From: JBEKYD01 sp049509915
GTDB taxonomy: Bacteria; Acidobacteriota; Terriglobia; Bryobacterales; Bryobacteraceae
DNA length: 64,000 nucleotides
NCBI GenBank assembly: GCA_049509915.1
Contig: JBEKZL010000014.1
Coordinates: forward strand, 6,402-70,401
Direction: 5' to 3'
The position numbers and the translations under genes were made by a program. This document shows positions 52,744 through 61,040 of this stretch, one piece after another; within the stretch, counting starts at the first letter, position 1, and each line of letters begins with the position of its first letter. The notes beneath the pieces are model-generated. The model saw only the letters and a list, made by a program, of their open reading frames with translations, was not told where the DNA came from and did not search any database.

Positions 52744-53179
52744 TGTCTTTCGTTCTCCTTTTGCGCCAGGTGAGCGAGGCGACAAACGGGAAGGCGCTTG
52801 CCAACACCAAACCGCGTTGCCAGTCGCTCGAGAAACCGAATACCGGCGCCACCGGATTGTAAAGTAGCGCAAGTGCCCCGAACACAGCCGCGGAAACGTA
52901 ACGCCTCGAGCGTAAGGCTTGAAACATCATCACCGTCGACCCGGCAGCCGCCGTGAATCTGACCACCACATCGTATGGACCAAGTTGGGACCAGAGCGCA
53001 GCTGCCGCGACCAGCGCGGCGATCGATAGCCACTTCACGGCCTGCACGCCTGCGTCGTTGCTTCGACGCTCCCGCGCGCGGCCCTTCGCGACCCAGGTTT
53101 GCCACACCGTTTCGTTGAGCGTCGTGGCTGCAGGCGTCCACACTTCTTGTTGACGCGGCAATGCTACTGAAGCAGACAT
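52736..53179 (-). CDS. Small membrane protein, DUF6804-like
   Basis: The product is 147 residues from ATG 53179. A soluble N-terminus of ~65 residues is followed by three or four hydrophobic segments (WLSIAALVAAAALWSQL; YVSAAVFGALALLYNPVAPV; GLVLASAFPFVASLTW). The YNPVxPxF feature resembles DUF6804. It is the first gene of the minus-strand run ending in groEL, and it is divergent from the HTH regulator across 257 bp. Confidence 0.65.
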   Translation of the reverse strand: MSASVALPRQQEVWTPAATTLNETVWQTWVAKGRARERRSNDAGVQAVKWLSIAALVAAAALWSQLGPYDVVVRFTAAAGSTVMMFQALRSRRYVSAAVFGALALLYNPVAPVFGFSSDWQRGLVLASAFPFVASLTWRKRRTKDND

Positions 53180-53330
53180 TTCTAACCCTCTTTCTCCGGC
53201 GATCGGTTGCTTGCAGTCCCCACGCGGGTGGCGCAACAATGATCGGATTGTACGGATGAGCTAAGGGAAACGGGGATCAGATCGCCTGACTTAGTTCAGA
53301 TGATCCGCGAGTGGGCGGGAATCGCTCAGA

Positions 53331-53415
53331 CGTTAACCATTATGGGTTAAGCGTTCTTGCTTGTCAAGCGTATTTGTGGCAATATGGTGGTGCGCATTAA
53401 CCAATTTAAGTTAAG
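53331..53415. promoter_or_regulatory. Divergent control region with TTAACC/GGTTAA palindromes
   Basis: TTAACC-N6-GGTTAA (around 53333-53350) is a near-perfect dyad. A second TTAACC (53397-53402) followed by TTAAGTTAA lies closer to the HTH gene. Two related half-site clusters between divergent genes, one encoding a Cro/CI-type HTH protein, suggest operators bound by that protein. The binding is inferred. Confidence 0.5.
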
Positions 53416-53436
53416 AAAGGCACACAAGGCAGCTCC

Positions 53437-54315
53437 GTGGACGTCCCCCTCCTCATCAAGCAACGCCTGAAGGAACTTGGCCTTGAACAAAAAGACCTCG
53501 CGGCGGCCGCTCAGGTGACCGAATCGTACATCTCGCAACTGCTGGCGCGGAAAAAGGCGCCTCCGGCGCCCGCCCGCACGGATATCTATGAGAAGATCGG
53601 CGCAGCCTTGAGGCTTCCGAGCGGAGAACTGTCGAACATGGCGGAGGTACAGCGTACGGAGGAACTGCGGAAGAAGATATCGGAGCCGCCGCGGCCTCTG
53701 TTCAAAGAGTGCCGGGAGTTGGTCCTGCGCAAGTGCGAACCTGCCAGGCAAAGCGAACTGCGGAGGATTTTTGAAAAGGCGACGTTTGGGGAACTCGAGC
53801 GCCTGGTCACCCAGAAACTTCTGGATGCCGCCCAGGCAGTGGCTAAAGAAGAGTTGGGACATGAAGAGTGGCTGCGTCTGATTGCCCAACTGAGCGGCCG
53901 CAGCTATGAGCAAATGCGCGTTGCCACTCTCGAGTTCCTGGATACCGACGTCTTCAACATCTCCGTCGAGAGTTGCGCCTCGTTCCTGGATCCGATGATC
54001 GACTCATGGGATATCGACCTCAAGACCTTCGGCATTGAAGTTGTTCTGAATCGCCTTCTCACGACAGGCAGCCCGAAGCGATTCGAGTTCACCGAACAGG
54101 AGTCAGAGCCCTTGGCCATCGAGCCAGGGCTCGAGCAATTCCTGAAGGACGCGTCTTTGAGCGGCGATGTCACCGAAGAGGAGATCGCGTTTCTGAAGGC
54201 GTTGAAGTTAAGAGGGAGGCAACCGTCCCCTATCTATTACTACCGGGAGCTACAAAACCTGAGGGATCCGCTTCATTTTCCACTTATCAAACAGCCGGAG
54301 ATTCGGACCGATTGA
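53437..54315 (+). CDS. HTH (Cro/CI-type) transcriptional regulator with long helical C-domain
   Basis: The product is 292 residues starting at GTG 53437. Residues 1-60 form an XRE-like HTH (LGLEQKDLAAAAQVTESYIS, QLLARKKAPPAPARTDIYEK). The remaining 230 residues are helical and acidic (LVTQKLLDAAQAVAKEELGH; FEFTEQESEPLAIEPGLEQF) and match no family I know. It is probably the regulator of the divergent six-gene run and of itself. Confidence 0.8.
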   Translation: MDVPLLIKQRLKELGLEQKDLAAAAQVTESYISQLLARKKAPPAPARTDIYEKIGAALRLPSGELSNMAEVQRTEELRKKISEPPRPLFKECRELVLRKCEPARQSELRRIFEKATFGELERLVTQKLLDAAQAVAKEELGHEEWLRLIAQLSGRSYEQMRVATLEFLDTDVFNISVESCASFLDPMIDSWDIDLKTFGIEVVLNRLLTTGSPKRFEFTEQESEPLAIEPGLEQFLKDASLSGDVTEEEIAFLKALKLRGRQPSPIYYYRELQNLRDPLHFPLIKQPEIRTD

Positions 54316-54354
54316 AGCGATTCGGAGTTTTGCCTGCCAGCTACGGAGTGCTCT

Positions 54355-56643
54355 ATGAAAGAAACTTCTAAAGTCCGCAAGATCGCTTTCGTCGGCGATC
54401 ACTTGCCGCGCAAGTGCGGGATTGCCACCTTCACTTCCGACCTGCTAGCCGCGGTTGCGAGCGCGCATCCGCAAAGCCAATGTTTCTCCGTATCCGTCAA
54501 CGACATTAAGGGCGGCTACGATTACCCGGAGGCGGTTCGTTTTGAGATTGAGGAGCAGGACATCTCGTCCTATCTGCGCGCCGCGGACTTCCTGAACATC
54601 AGCAACGTGGACATCGTCTGTCTGCAGCACGAATTCGGCATCTACGGCGGGCCCGCGGGCGGTCATATTCTGGCGTTCCTGCGGGAATTGCGGATGCCGG
54701 TTGTCACCACACTCCACACCGTTTTGCGCGAGCCCAGAGCGGACCAGCGGCGCGTCATGCAGGAACTGATCTCACTTTCCACGCGCCTGGTTGTCATGAC
54801 CGAGCGCGGGCGGCAGATGTTGCAGGAGGTCTATGGCGCACCGCCGGCGAAGATCGATCCGATCGCGCACGGGATTCCCGACGTGGGGTTCGTCGATCCG
54901 ACTTATTTCAAGGACCAGTTTGGGGTGGAAGGAAAGGTAGTGCTGCTCACCTTTGGCTTGCTTTCCCCCAACAAGGGCATCGAGTATGTGCTCAAGGCTC
55001 TGCCGCAGATTCTGGCGGAGTTTCCCAACGTTGTTTACATTGTGCTGGGCGCCACGCACCCGAACGAATTGCGGGAGCACGGCGAAGCCTACCGGGTGAG
55101 CCTGGAAATGCTGGCCAAGAAGAACAAGATCGAAAAGAACGTGATTTTCTACAACGATTTTGTCGATATCGAGAATCTGAAGGAGTTCATCGGAGCCGCC
55201 GACCTTTACATCACGCCTTACCTGAACGAAGCGCAAATCACATCGGGCACACTGGCGTACGCGTTTGGCGCGGGCAAAGCAGTGGTTTCCACGCCGTACT
55301 GGCATGCCGCCGAACTGCTGGCGGAAGATCGCGGGGTGCTGGTACCGTTCGGCGACGCCCGGGCGATGGCCCGCGAGGTAATCGGCTTGCTCGGGGACGA
55401 TACGCGCCGGCATGCGATGCGCAAGAACGCCTATCGAATGGGGCGGGAAATGGTCTGGAGCAACGTCGCGCAGCTCTACATGCGATCGTTCGAGTTGGCA
55501 CGGCTGCAGGGCGCCGCGCCTTCCCGGAAATCGCTTGTCACCAAAACGCTCGACCGCAGACCGCGCGAACTTCCCACTCTGAAGCTGGATCATCTCTTGC
55601 GCATGACCGATTCGACCGGAGTCTTCCAGCACGCCACGTTCAGCGTTCCCAATTTTTCCGAAGGTTATTGCACCGACGACAATGCGCGCGCATTCATACT
55701 CGCGATGCTGCTGGGCGAATTAGGCGAGGAATCGGAACAGGTGCGAGCGGTAGCGACCACCACCGCGGCGTTTCTGCAACACTCGTTCAACAGCCAGACC
55801 AAGCGCTTCCACAACCACCTCGGTTTCGACCGCCGTTGGCTCGACGAGCAGGGCTCCGAGGATTGCCAAGGCCGAGCCCTATGGGCCCTCGGCGTCGGAG
55901 TGGGACGTTCTTTGTTCCCGAGCTTTCAGGCGATGGCCGGACAACTCTTCGCCCTGGCTCTGCCGCCGTTGACGGAGTTCACCTCGCCGCGGGCTTGGGC
56001 ATTCGGCTTGATCGGTATCCATGAATACCTGCGCAGGCTAAGGGGCGATAGCCTGGTGAACCAGACCCGCGAGACTCTGACCGCGAAACTGTTGGACCTG
56101 CTCGAGCGAAACGCCGCTCCGGACTGGTGCTGGTTTGAGCAGGAACTATCCTACGACAATGCGAAGCTGGCGCACGCCCTGATTCTGAGCGGACGCGCCA
56201 CCGGACAGCCGGCGGTATTCGAGCGCGGCCTCGATGCGTTACGCTGGCTGAACGAGGTGCAGATCTCCGAAAAGGGCCACTTTCGGCCCATCGGCAGCAA
56301 TGGGTTTTACCATCGTGGCGGCCAGCGCGCCAATTTCGACCAGCAACCCATCGAAGCTCACGCCATGGTTTCCGCCTGTCTGGAAGCTTATTGCGCCACT
56401 GCGGACGTCTGGTGGTACGAACAGGCGCAACGCGCCTTCGATTGGTTTATCGGTTGGAACGACCTCGGGTTGGAACTCTATTCTCCCGAAAGCGGCGCCT
56501 GCGGCGACGGGCTGCACGTCGATCGGGCCAATCGGAACGAGGGCGCGGAGTCCACGCTGGCCTTCGTGCTGTCATTAGCAGAAATGCGCCTGGCGCAGGA
56601 CATGCTCACCAGTTTCAAAGAGCCGATCGCCGTCGGCGCCTAG
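54355..56643 (+). CDS. GT4 glycosyltransferase with C-terminal alpha-helical glycosidase-like domain
   Basis: The product is 762 residues. Residues 1-~385 form a GT-B glycosyltransferase (KIAFVGDHLPRKCGIATFTS; LLTFGLLSPNKGIEYVLKAL; ITPYLNEAQITSGTLAYAFG, the donor-binding region). Residues ~400-762 are an (alpha/alpha)-toroid-like domain (NFSEGYCTDDNARAFILAML; EDCQGRALWALGVGVG; LSYDNAKLAHALILSG), resembling six-hairpin glycosidases. It is the first gene of a cluster of two GTs and two GH130-like proteins, so synthesis and phosphorolysis of a mannose-like glycan is a reasonable guess. Confidence 0.9.
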   Translation: MKETSKVRKIAFVGDHLPRKCGIATFTSDLLAAVASAHPQSQCFSVSVNDIKGGYDYPEAVRFEIEEQDISSYLRAADFLNISNVDIVCLQHEFGIYGGPAGGHILAFLRELRMPVVTTLHTVLREPRADQRRVMQELISLSTRLVVMTERGRQMLQEVYGAPPAKIDPIAHGIPDVGFVDPTYFKDQFGVEGKVVLLTFGLLSPNKGIEYVLKALPQILAEFPNVVYIVLGATHPNELREHGEAYRVSLEMLAKKNKIEKNVIFYNDFVDIENLKEFIGAADLYITPYLNEAQITSGTLAYAFGAGKAVVSTPYWHAAELLAEDRGVLVPFGDARAMAREVIGLLGDDTRRHAMRKNAYRMGREMVWSNVAQLYMRSFELARLQGAAPSRKSLVTKTLDRRPRELPTLKLDHLLRMTDSTGVFQHATFSVPNFSEGYCTDDNARAFILAMLLGELGEESEQVRAVATTTAAFLQHSFNSQTKRFHNHLGFDRRWLDEQGSEDCQGRALWALGVGVGRSLFPSFQAMAGQLFALALPPLTEFTSPRAWAFGLIGIHEYLRRLRGDSLVNQTRETLTAKLLDLLERNAAPDWCWFEQELSYDNAKLAHALILSGRATGQPAVFERGLDALRWLNEVQISEKGHFRPIGSNGFYHRGGQRANFDQQPIEAHAMVSACLEAYCATADVWWYEQAQRAFDWFIGWNDLGLELYSPESGACGDGLHVDRANRNEGAESTLAFVLSLAEMRLAQDMLTSFKEPIAVGA

Positions 56644-56651
56644 GCATCTTC

Positions 56652-58115
56652 ATGAACACTAATTCCATTCACGTCACGCGTACGCCGACAATCCTCAGCC
56701 CCGACCAGTCGCGCGTGCTGCTGCGGCCATTCAGTCCGGGCGATTCCGAGCGAGTCGGAAGGATCGTCGAACGGATCATGTCGCTTCCGGAAGACGAGGT
56801 CGGTCTCCTCCTCAAAGAAATATTGGGCGAGTTCTCCGCACGCCATCATGACATCCGCAGCCTGTTCCTGGAACGCTACGAACAAGTCCGCGAGTTCGTG
56901 CCGGCGGGTGCGGACGTGTCCGAGGAACGGCGACTCCTGATTGGCTCCTATTTCCTGGCCGAGTACTCCCTGGAATCCGCCGCCCTGTTCAATCCCTCCA
57001 TCGTTCCGCATCCTGACCAGACGGATCTGGCGCCCGGCGCGCTGCGCTTTATTCTCAGCTTGCGGGCGACCGGAGAAGGGCACATTTCCTCCATCACTTT
57101 TCGAACCGGTATCATCCACGCCGATCAGCGGATCGAGGTATTCACTCCCAGCGGGTTCCTCACCGAACCGCGCCAGATCCCCAATCCCCGCTACGAGAAG
57201 GCCCTGTTCGGCCGGAAACTGTTCGAGCTGGGATTGCACGACGAATTCACGCGCCGGGTCATGAGCCGGCTGGGCGAATCGTTCGCTCAGGAAGAGCTGC
57301 GCGCCGCTCTCCAGGCCGAACAGTTCCGCCTGCCGGATGGAATGGCGCCCGAAGATCAGGAAGACTCTCAGGGGATTTGGATGCTGGCCCGCTCCAACTA
57401 CCAGGTTCAGTTCCAGCCCGACCAGCAGATCTCCGACCGCATTCTCTTCCCGGTCACACCTTCGCAACGCAACGGCATTGAAGACGCCCGTTTCGTGTGT
57501 TTTCGAAACGACGACGGCAGCCACATCTACTACGCCACCTTCACCGCCTACGATGGCAAGATCGTGGTGCCGGAACTGGTGGAGACCGACGACTTCCTCC
57601 TATTTCAGTTCATCACCTTGAATGGCCCCGCCGCGGAAAACAAAGGACTGGCGATCTTTCCGCGGAAGATCGGCGGTATGTATGCCATGCTCTCGCGCCA
57701 GGACAACGAGAACATCTACCTGATGTTCTCCGACAACGTCCACTTCTGGAACCAGTACAGCGTGCTCCTCAAGCCTGCGTTTCCCTGGGAACTGGTCCAA
57801 CTCGGCAACTGCGGATCTCCGATCGAAACCGACAACGGATGGCTGGTGCTGAGCCACGGTGTGGGCCCGATGCGAAAGTACTGCATCGGCGCGTTTTTGC
57901 TGGATCGCGACGATCCCAGCAAGGTAATCGGCCGTCTCCGCGAACCCTTGCTGAAGCCGAACCAGAACGAGCGCGAAGGCTACGTGCCCAACGTCGTCTA
58001 TACCTGCGGCGCTCTGGTCCACAACGGCGTATTAATCATTCCGTACGGCCTGGCCGATCATGCCACCGGTTTCGCAACCGTCCCACTGGCGGAAGTGCTG
58101 GCTGCCATGGAGTAA
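56652..58115 (+). CDS. GH130-family glycoside phosphorylase/hydrolase-like protein (long form)
   Basis: The product is 487 residues from ATG 56652, 8 nt after the GT gene. An N-terminal helical extension of ~170 residues precedes a five-bladed propeller of the GH130/PH1107 type. D278 in NGIEDARFVCFRNDDG corresponds to the catalytic Asp. CGSPIETDNGWLVLSHGVGP and YVPNVVYTCGALVHNGVLII are typical late blades. The members known to me act on beta-mannosides. The phosphorylase versus hydrolase question is open. Confidence 0.9.
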   Translation: MNTNSIHVTRTPTILSPDQSRVLLRPFSPGDSERVGRIVERIMSLPEDEVGLLLKEILGEFSARHHDIRSLFLERYEQVREFVPAGADVSEERRLLIGSYFLAEYSLESAALFNPSIVPHPDQTDLAPGALRFILSLRATGEGHISSITFRTGIIHADQRIEVFTPSGFLTEPRQIPNPRYEKALFGRKLFELGLHDEFTRRVMSRLGESFAQEELRAALQAEQFRLPDGMAPEDQEDSQGIWMLARSNYQVQFQPDQQISDRILFPVTPSQRNGIEDARFVCFRNDDGSHIYYATFTAYDGKIVVPELVETDDFLLFQFITLNGPAAENKGLAIFPRKIGGMYAMLSRQDNENIYLMFSDNVHFWNQYSVLLKPAFPWELVQLGNCGSPIETDNGWLVLSHGVGPMRKYCIGAFLLDRDDPSKVIGRLREPLLKPNQNEREGYVPNVVYTCGALVHNGVLIIPYGLADHATGFATVPLAEVLAAME

Positions 58116-58134
58116 GGAGGGTGCGTTTGCCACT

Positions 58135-58983
58135 ATGAAAGTTTCCGTTACCCACTCCACCGTATACCGCTACGATTTCCCGGTGTACCTGGAACCCCAC
58201 ATCTTCCGGCTTCGGCCGCGCACCAACAGCTCACAAAGCCTGTTGGCGTTCGACCTCCGGATCGCCCCAACTCCCGCCGGCACCACGGAGTGTTTGGATC
58301 AGGACGGCACCCTCGCCCTCAACGCCTGGTTCGGTGCGCCCACCAGCGAGTTGAGCGTTACCAGCCAATTCACGGTGGAGATGCTTCGCGAAAACCCTTT
58401 CGACTATGTACTTACCGGCAATGCGTTGAACCTTCCCCTATGGTACCTGGAGCCTTTGTGTACAAGCCTGGCTCCGTACCGGAACGACCTGCAGGTGGCC
58501 GATCCGGTTAAGCAGTATGCGCAATCCACGGCCGCCGCGGCGCAATGGAATACGCTATGGTTTCTGACGACATTGAGCCGGCAGATCTTTCAAACCTGCC
58601 GCCAGGTGGTCCGGCCATACGGTCCTCCCTGGCCTTCGGACCGAACGTTGAGCGCGCAGGAAGGATCCTGCCGCGACCTGGCCGTCCTGTTCTGCGACAC
58701 TTGCCGCGTGATGGGAATCGCGGCGCGCTTCGTCAGCGGCTATGAATGCGCGTCGGCCGGCCGCGACGATTCCTACATGCACGCCTGGGCCGAAGTTTAT
58801 TTGCCGGGCATCGGCTGGCGCGCATACGATCCCGCTCGCGGACTGGCGGTGTCCAACGGGCACGTAGCCGTGGCCGCGGGTTTCGACCACGATCTCGCCT
58901 CCCCGGTGGCGGGTTGGTATGCCGGCGGATCGCCATCGCAAATGGAAGCCTCGATAAGAATGCGGATCGACCATGCCAACTAA
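58135..58983 (+). CDS. Transglutaminase-like cysteine peptidase-family protein
   Basis: The product is 282 residues from ATG 58135. It begins VTHSTVYRYDFPVYLEPHIF, the bacterial transglutaminase N-terminal domain (YxYxxPV...H). The core has the triad C179 (EGSCRDLAVLF), H216 (SYMHAWAEVYL) and D232 (WRAYDPARG). It is probably cytosolic. Such proteins often sit in peptide-ligase or carbohydrate clusters, and the substrate is unknown. Its end overlaps the next gene by 11 nt. Confidence 0.92.
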   Translation: MKVSVTHSTVYRYDFPVYLEPHIFRLRPRTNSSQSLLAFDLRIAPTPAGTTECLDQDGTLALNAWFGAPTSELSVTSQFTVEMLRENPFDYVLTGNALNLPLWYLEPLCTSLAPYRNDLQVADPVKQYAQSTAAAAQWNTLWFLTTLSRQIFQTCRQVVRPYGPPWPSDRTLSAQEGSCRDLAVLFCDTCRVMGIAARFVSGYECASAGRDDSYMHAWAEVYLPGIGWRAYDPARGLAVSNGHVAVAAGFDHDLASPVAGWYAGGSPSQMEASIRMRIDHAN

Positions 58984-60004
58984 GAGAATCGCCGTGCTCT
59001 CGCCGGTAGCCTGGCGAACGCCTCCCCGGCAATACGGCGCGTGGGAGACTGTCGCCAGTAACATCGCCGAAGGTCTGGTCTCTCGCGGTTGGGACGTCAC
59101 CCTGTTCGCCACCCGCGATTCCGTCACTCGCACTCACCTGCATGCCGTGATCGACCGGGGATATGAAGAAGATCCCGCCGTCGATCCCAAAGTGGCCGAA
59201 TACCTTCACATCTCCGAAGCCTTCGAGCACGCCGGCGAGTTCGACCTCATCCACAGCCACTACGACTTCATGGCCCTTAGCTACTCACGGCTGGTGAAAA
59301 CGCCCATTCTCACTACCATCCACGGATTCTCATCGCCACGAATCATGCCCGTCTATGAGAAGTATCGGGACGGATATTTCGTTTCTATTAGTAACTCCGA
59401 CCGCGCTCCGGGGCTGAACTATCTGGCGACGGTCTATAACGGCATCGACCTCGATTTGTACCCGCTCCGGAAATCGCACGGTGACGAGCTGATCTTCCTT
59501 GGCCGGATCCACCCGGATAAGGGCGTCCATCTGGCGATCGAGGTTGCCCGCCAGAGCGGCCTGCCGCTGCTCATCGCGGGCATTATCCAGGACCGAACCT
59601 ACTTCCGCGAGCAAGTCGAGCCCTACCTGGATCGTACCATCCGCTACATCGGGCCGGTCGACGTCACCGGCAAAAACGAGTTATTTGCGCGCGCCCGCGC
59701 CCTGCTGCACCTGAACACCATTCCGGAACGATTTGGACTCGTCCTGGTGGAAGCCAATGCCGCCGGCGTGCCCGTAATCGCCATGGACCTCGGCTCCTGC
59801 CGCGAGGTGATCGAAGACGCGCGCACGGGTTTCCTGGTCGACGGCGTCCCGCAAGCCGTGGGTGTGTTGAACCGCCTTTCGGAAATCGATAGCGAAGTCT
59901 GCCGCCAAAGAGTCCAGCAGTGCTTTTCGATCGAAACCATGGTGGCGGCCTATGAACGAGTGTACCGCAGGATTTTCGAACTGGAAGCGAACAAACGATC
60001 ATGA
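58973..60004 (+). CDS. GT4 glycosyltransferase
   Basis: This 343-residue GT-B fold has an N-domain AVLSPVAWRTPPRQYGAWET (acceptor side), the middle FLGRIHPDKGVHLAIEVARQ and the E-x7-E donor motif in IPERFGLVLVEANAAG. The family transfers sugars from nucleotide donors with retention of configuration. It is embedded between the transglutaminase (11-nt overlap) and the second GH130 gene (ATG 60001 inside its last codons). Confidence 0.92.
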   Translation: MPTKRIAVLSPVAWRTPPRQYGAWETVASNIAEGLVSRGWDVTLFATRDSVTRTHLHAVIDRGYEEDPAVDPKVAEYLHISEAFEHAGEFDLIHSHYDFMALSYSRLVKTPILTTIHGFSSPRIMPVYEKYRDGYFVSISNSDRAPGLNYLATVYNGIDLDLYPLRKSHGDELIFLGRIHPDKGVHLAIEVARQSGLPLLIAGIIQDRTYFREQVEPYLDRTIRYIGPVDVTGKNELFARARALLHLNTIPERFGLVLVEANAAGVPVIAMDLGSCREVIEDARTGFLVDGVPQAVGVLNRLSEIDSEVCRQRVQQCFSIETMVAAYERVYRRIFELEANKRS

Positions 60005-60936
60005 AGCCGGACATTGTTAGACGATACCCTCACAATCCCATCCTCACCAAGGCACGGATCCCGTATCCGGTGGAGACCGTTCACAACGCGGCGGTGGTGA
60101 AGTACGGCGACGAATACATCATGTTGTTCCGGTCCCATTTGCGCACCGGCCGTTCCATCATTGGTCTGGCGCGCAGCCCCGATGGATTCCATTTCACCGC
60201 CGATCCGGAGCCCTTTCTGACCCCCGCGCGAGACGGCCCTTTTGCGGCCTATGAAGAGTTCGGCGTGGAAGATCCGCGCGTGACTCGTATTGACGGTGAG
60301 TACCTGATCACTTACAGCGCCTACTCGCGCAATGGAGTCCGGATCGCGCTGGCAAAGACCACGGACTTCATTCAAGTGGAAAGGTTTGCTCTTATCACGG
60401 AAGCGGACTATCGGAACGTGGTGATCTTTCCCGAAAAGTTCGACGGGCTCTATGCCCGCCTGGATCGCCCTCATTCGGAAATCGCCCCCTGGTCCATCTG
60501 GATTTCCTATTCTCCGGATCTGCGTTTTTGGGGCAAATCGCAGTTGATCATGCGGCCCGAACCCTATCATTGGGACGAAATGAAAATCGGTCCGGGCGCG
60601 CCGCCGATCAAGACGGAGCAAGGCTGGCTTTCCATCTATCACGGGGTCTTTCGAACTATGGATGGGTCGGTCTACCGCCTGGGAGTCGCTCTTCATGACC
60701 TCGAGAACCCCGCCAATATAGTTGGCGTGAGCGATTCCTGGATCTTGCAGCCGGAAGATCCGTGGGAAATCACAGGGTACGTCCACAACGTCGTGTTCAC
60801 CTGCGGAGCCGTTCCGGAATCCGACGGGACCGTGAAGATCTATTGGGGCGGCGCGGACACGGTCATGTGTGTGGGTGAAGCGAATGTCTCCGCTTTAGTT
60901 ACGTTGTGCCTGGACCACGGCAGAACGCCAAAATAG
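60001..60936 (+). CDS. GH130-family glycoside phosphorylase/hydrolase-like protein (short form)
   Basis: The product is 311 residues, ATG overlapping the GT stop. The propeller starts IVRRYPHNPILTKARIPYPV. Catalytic D91 lies in FAAYEEFGVEDPRVTRIDGE. WISYSPDLRFWGKSQLIMRP and PIKTEQGWLSIYHGVF follow. It is the compact form of the family, consistent with beta-mannoside phosphorolysis or hydrolysis. Together with the long form it makes two GH130-like genes in one transcript. Confidence 0.92.
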   Translation: MKPDIVRRYPHNPILTKARIPYPVETVHNAAVVKYGDEYIMLFRSHLRTGRSIIGLARSPDGFHFTADPEPFLTPARDGPFAAYEEFGVEDPRVTRIDGEYLITYSAYSRNGVRIALAKTTDFIQVERFALITEADYRNVVIFPEKFDGLYARLDRPHSEIAPWSIWISYSPDLRFWGKSQLIMRPEPYHWDEMKIGPGAPPIKTEQGWLSIYHGVFRTMDGSVYRLGVALHDLENPANIVGVSDSWILQPEDPWEITGYVHNVVFTCGAVPESDGTVKIYWGGADTVMCVGEANVSALVTLCLDHGRTPK

Positions 60937-61040
60937 CCGGGCCGGTTGAACCAGGACCGACATTGCTGCCTTTTCGTCCGAATTACTCGCGAATCATTGC
61001 ATCCTCTCTTCTCGCCCGAACATCAAAGCGGTCTGAAGTT

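Noticed and set aside
53347..53913. 188-aa minus-strand ORF opposite the HTH gene
   Set aside because: The plus-strand HTH motif and operator arrangement are convincing; the minus frame is a shadow.
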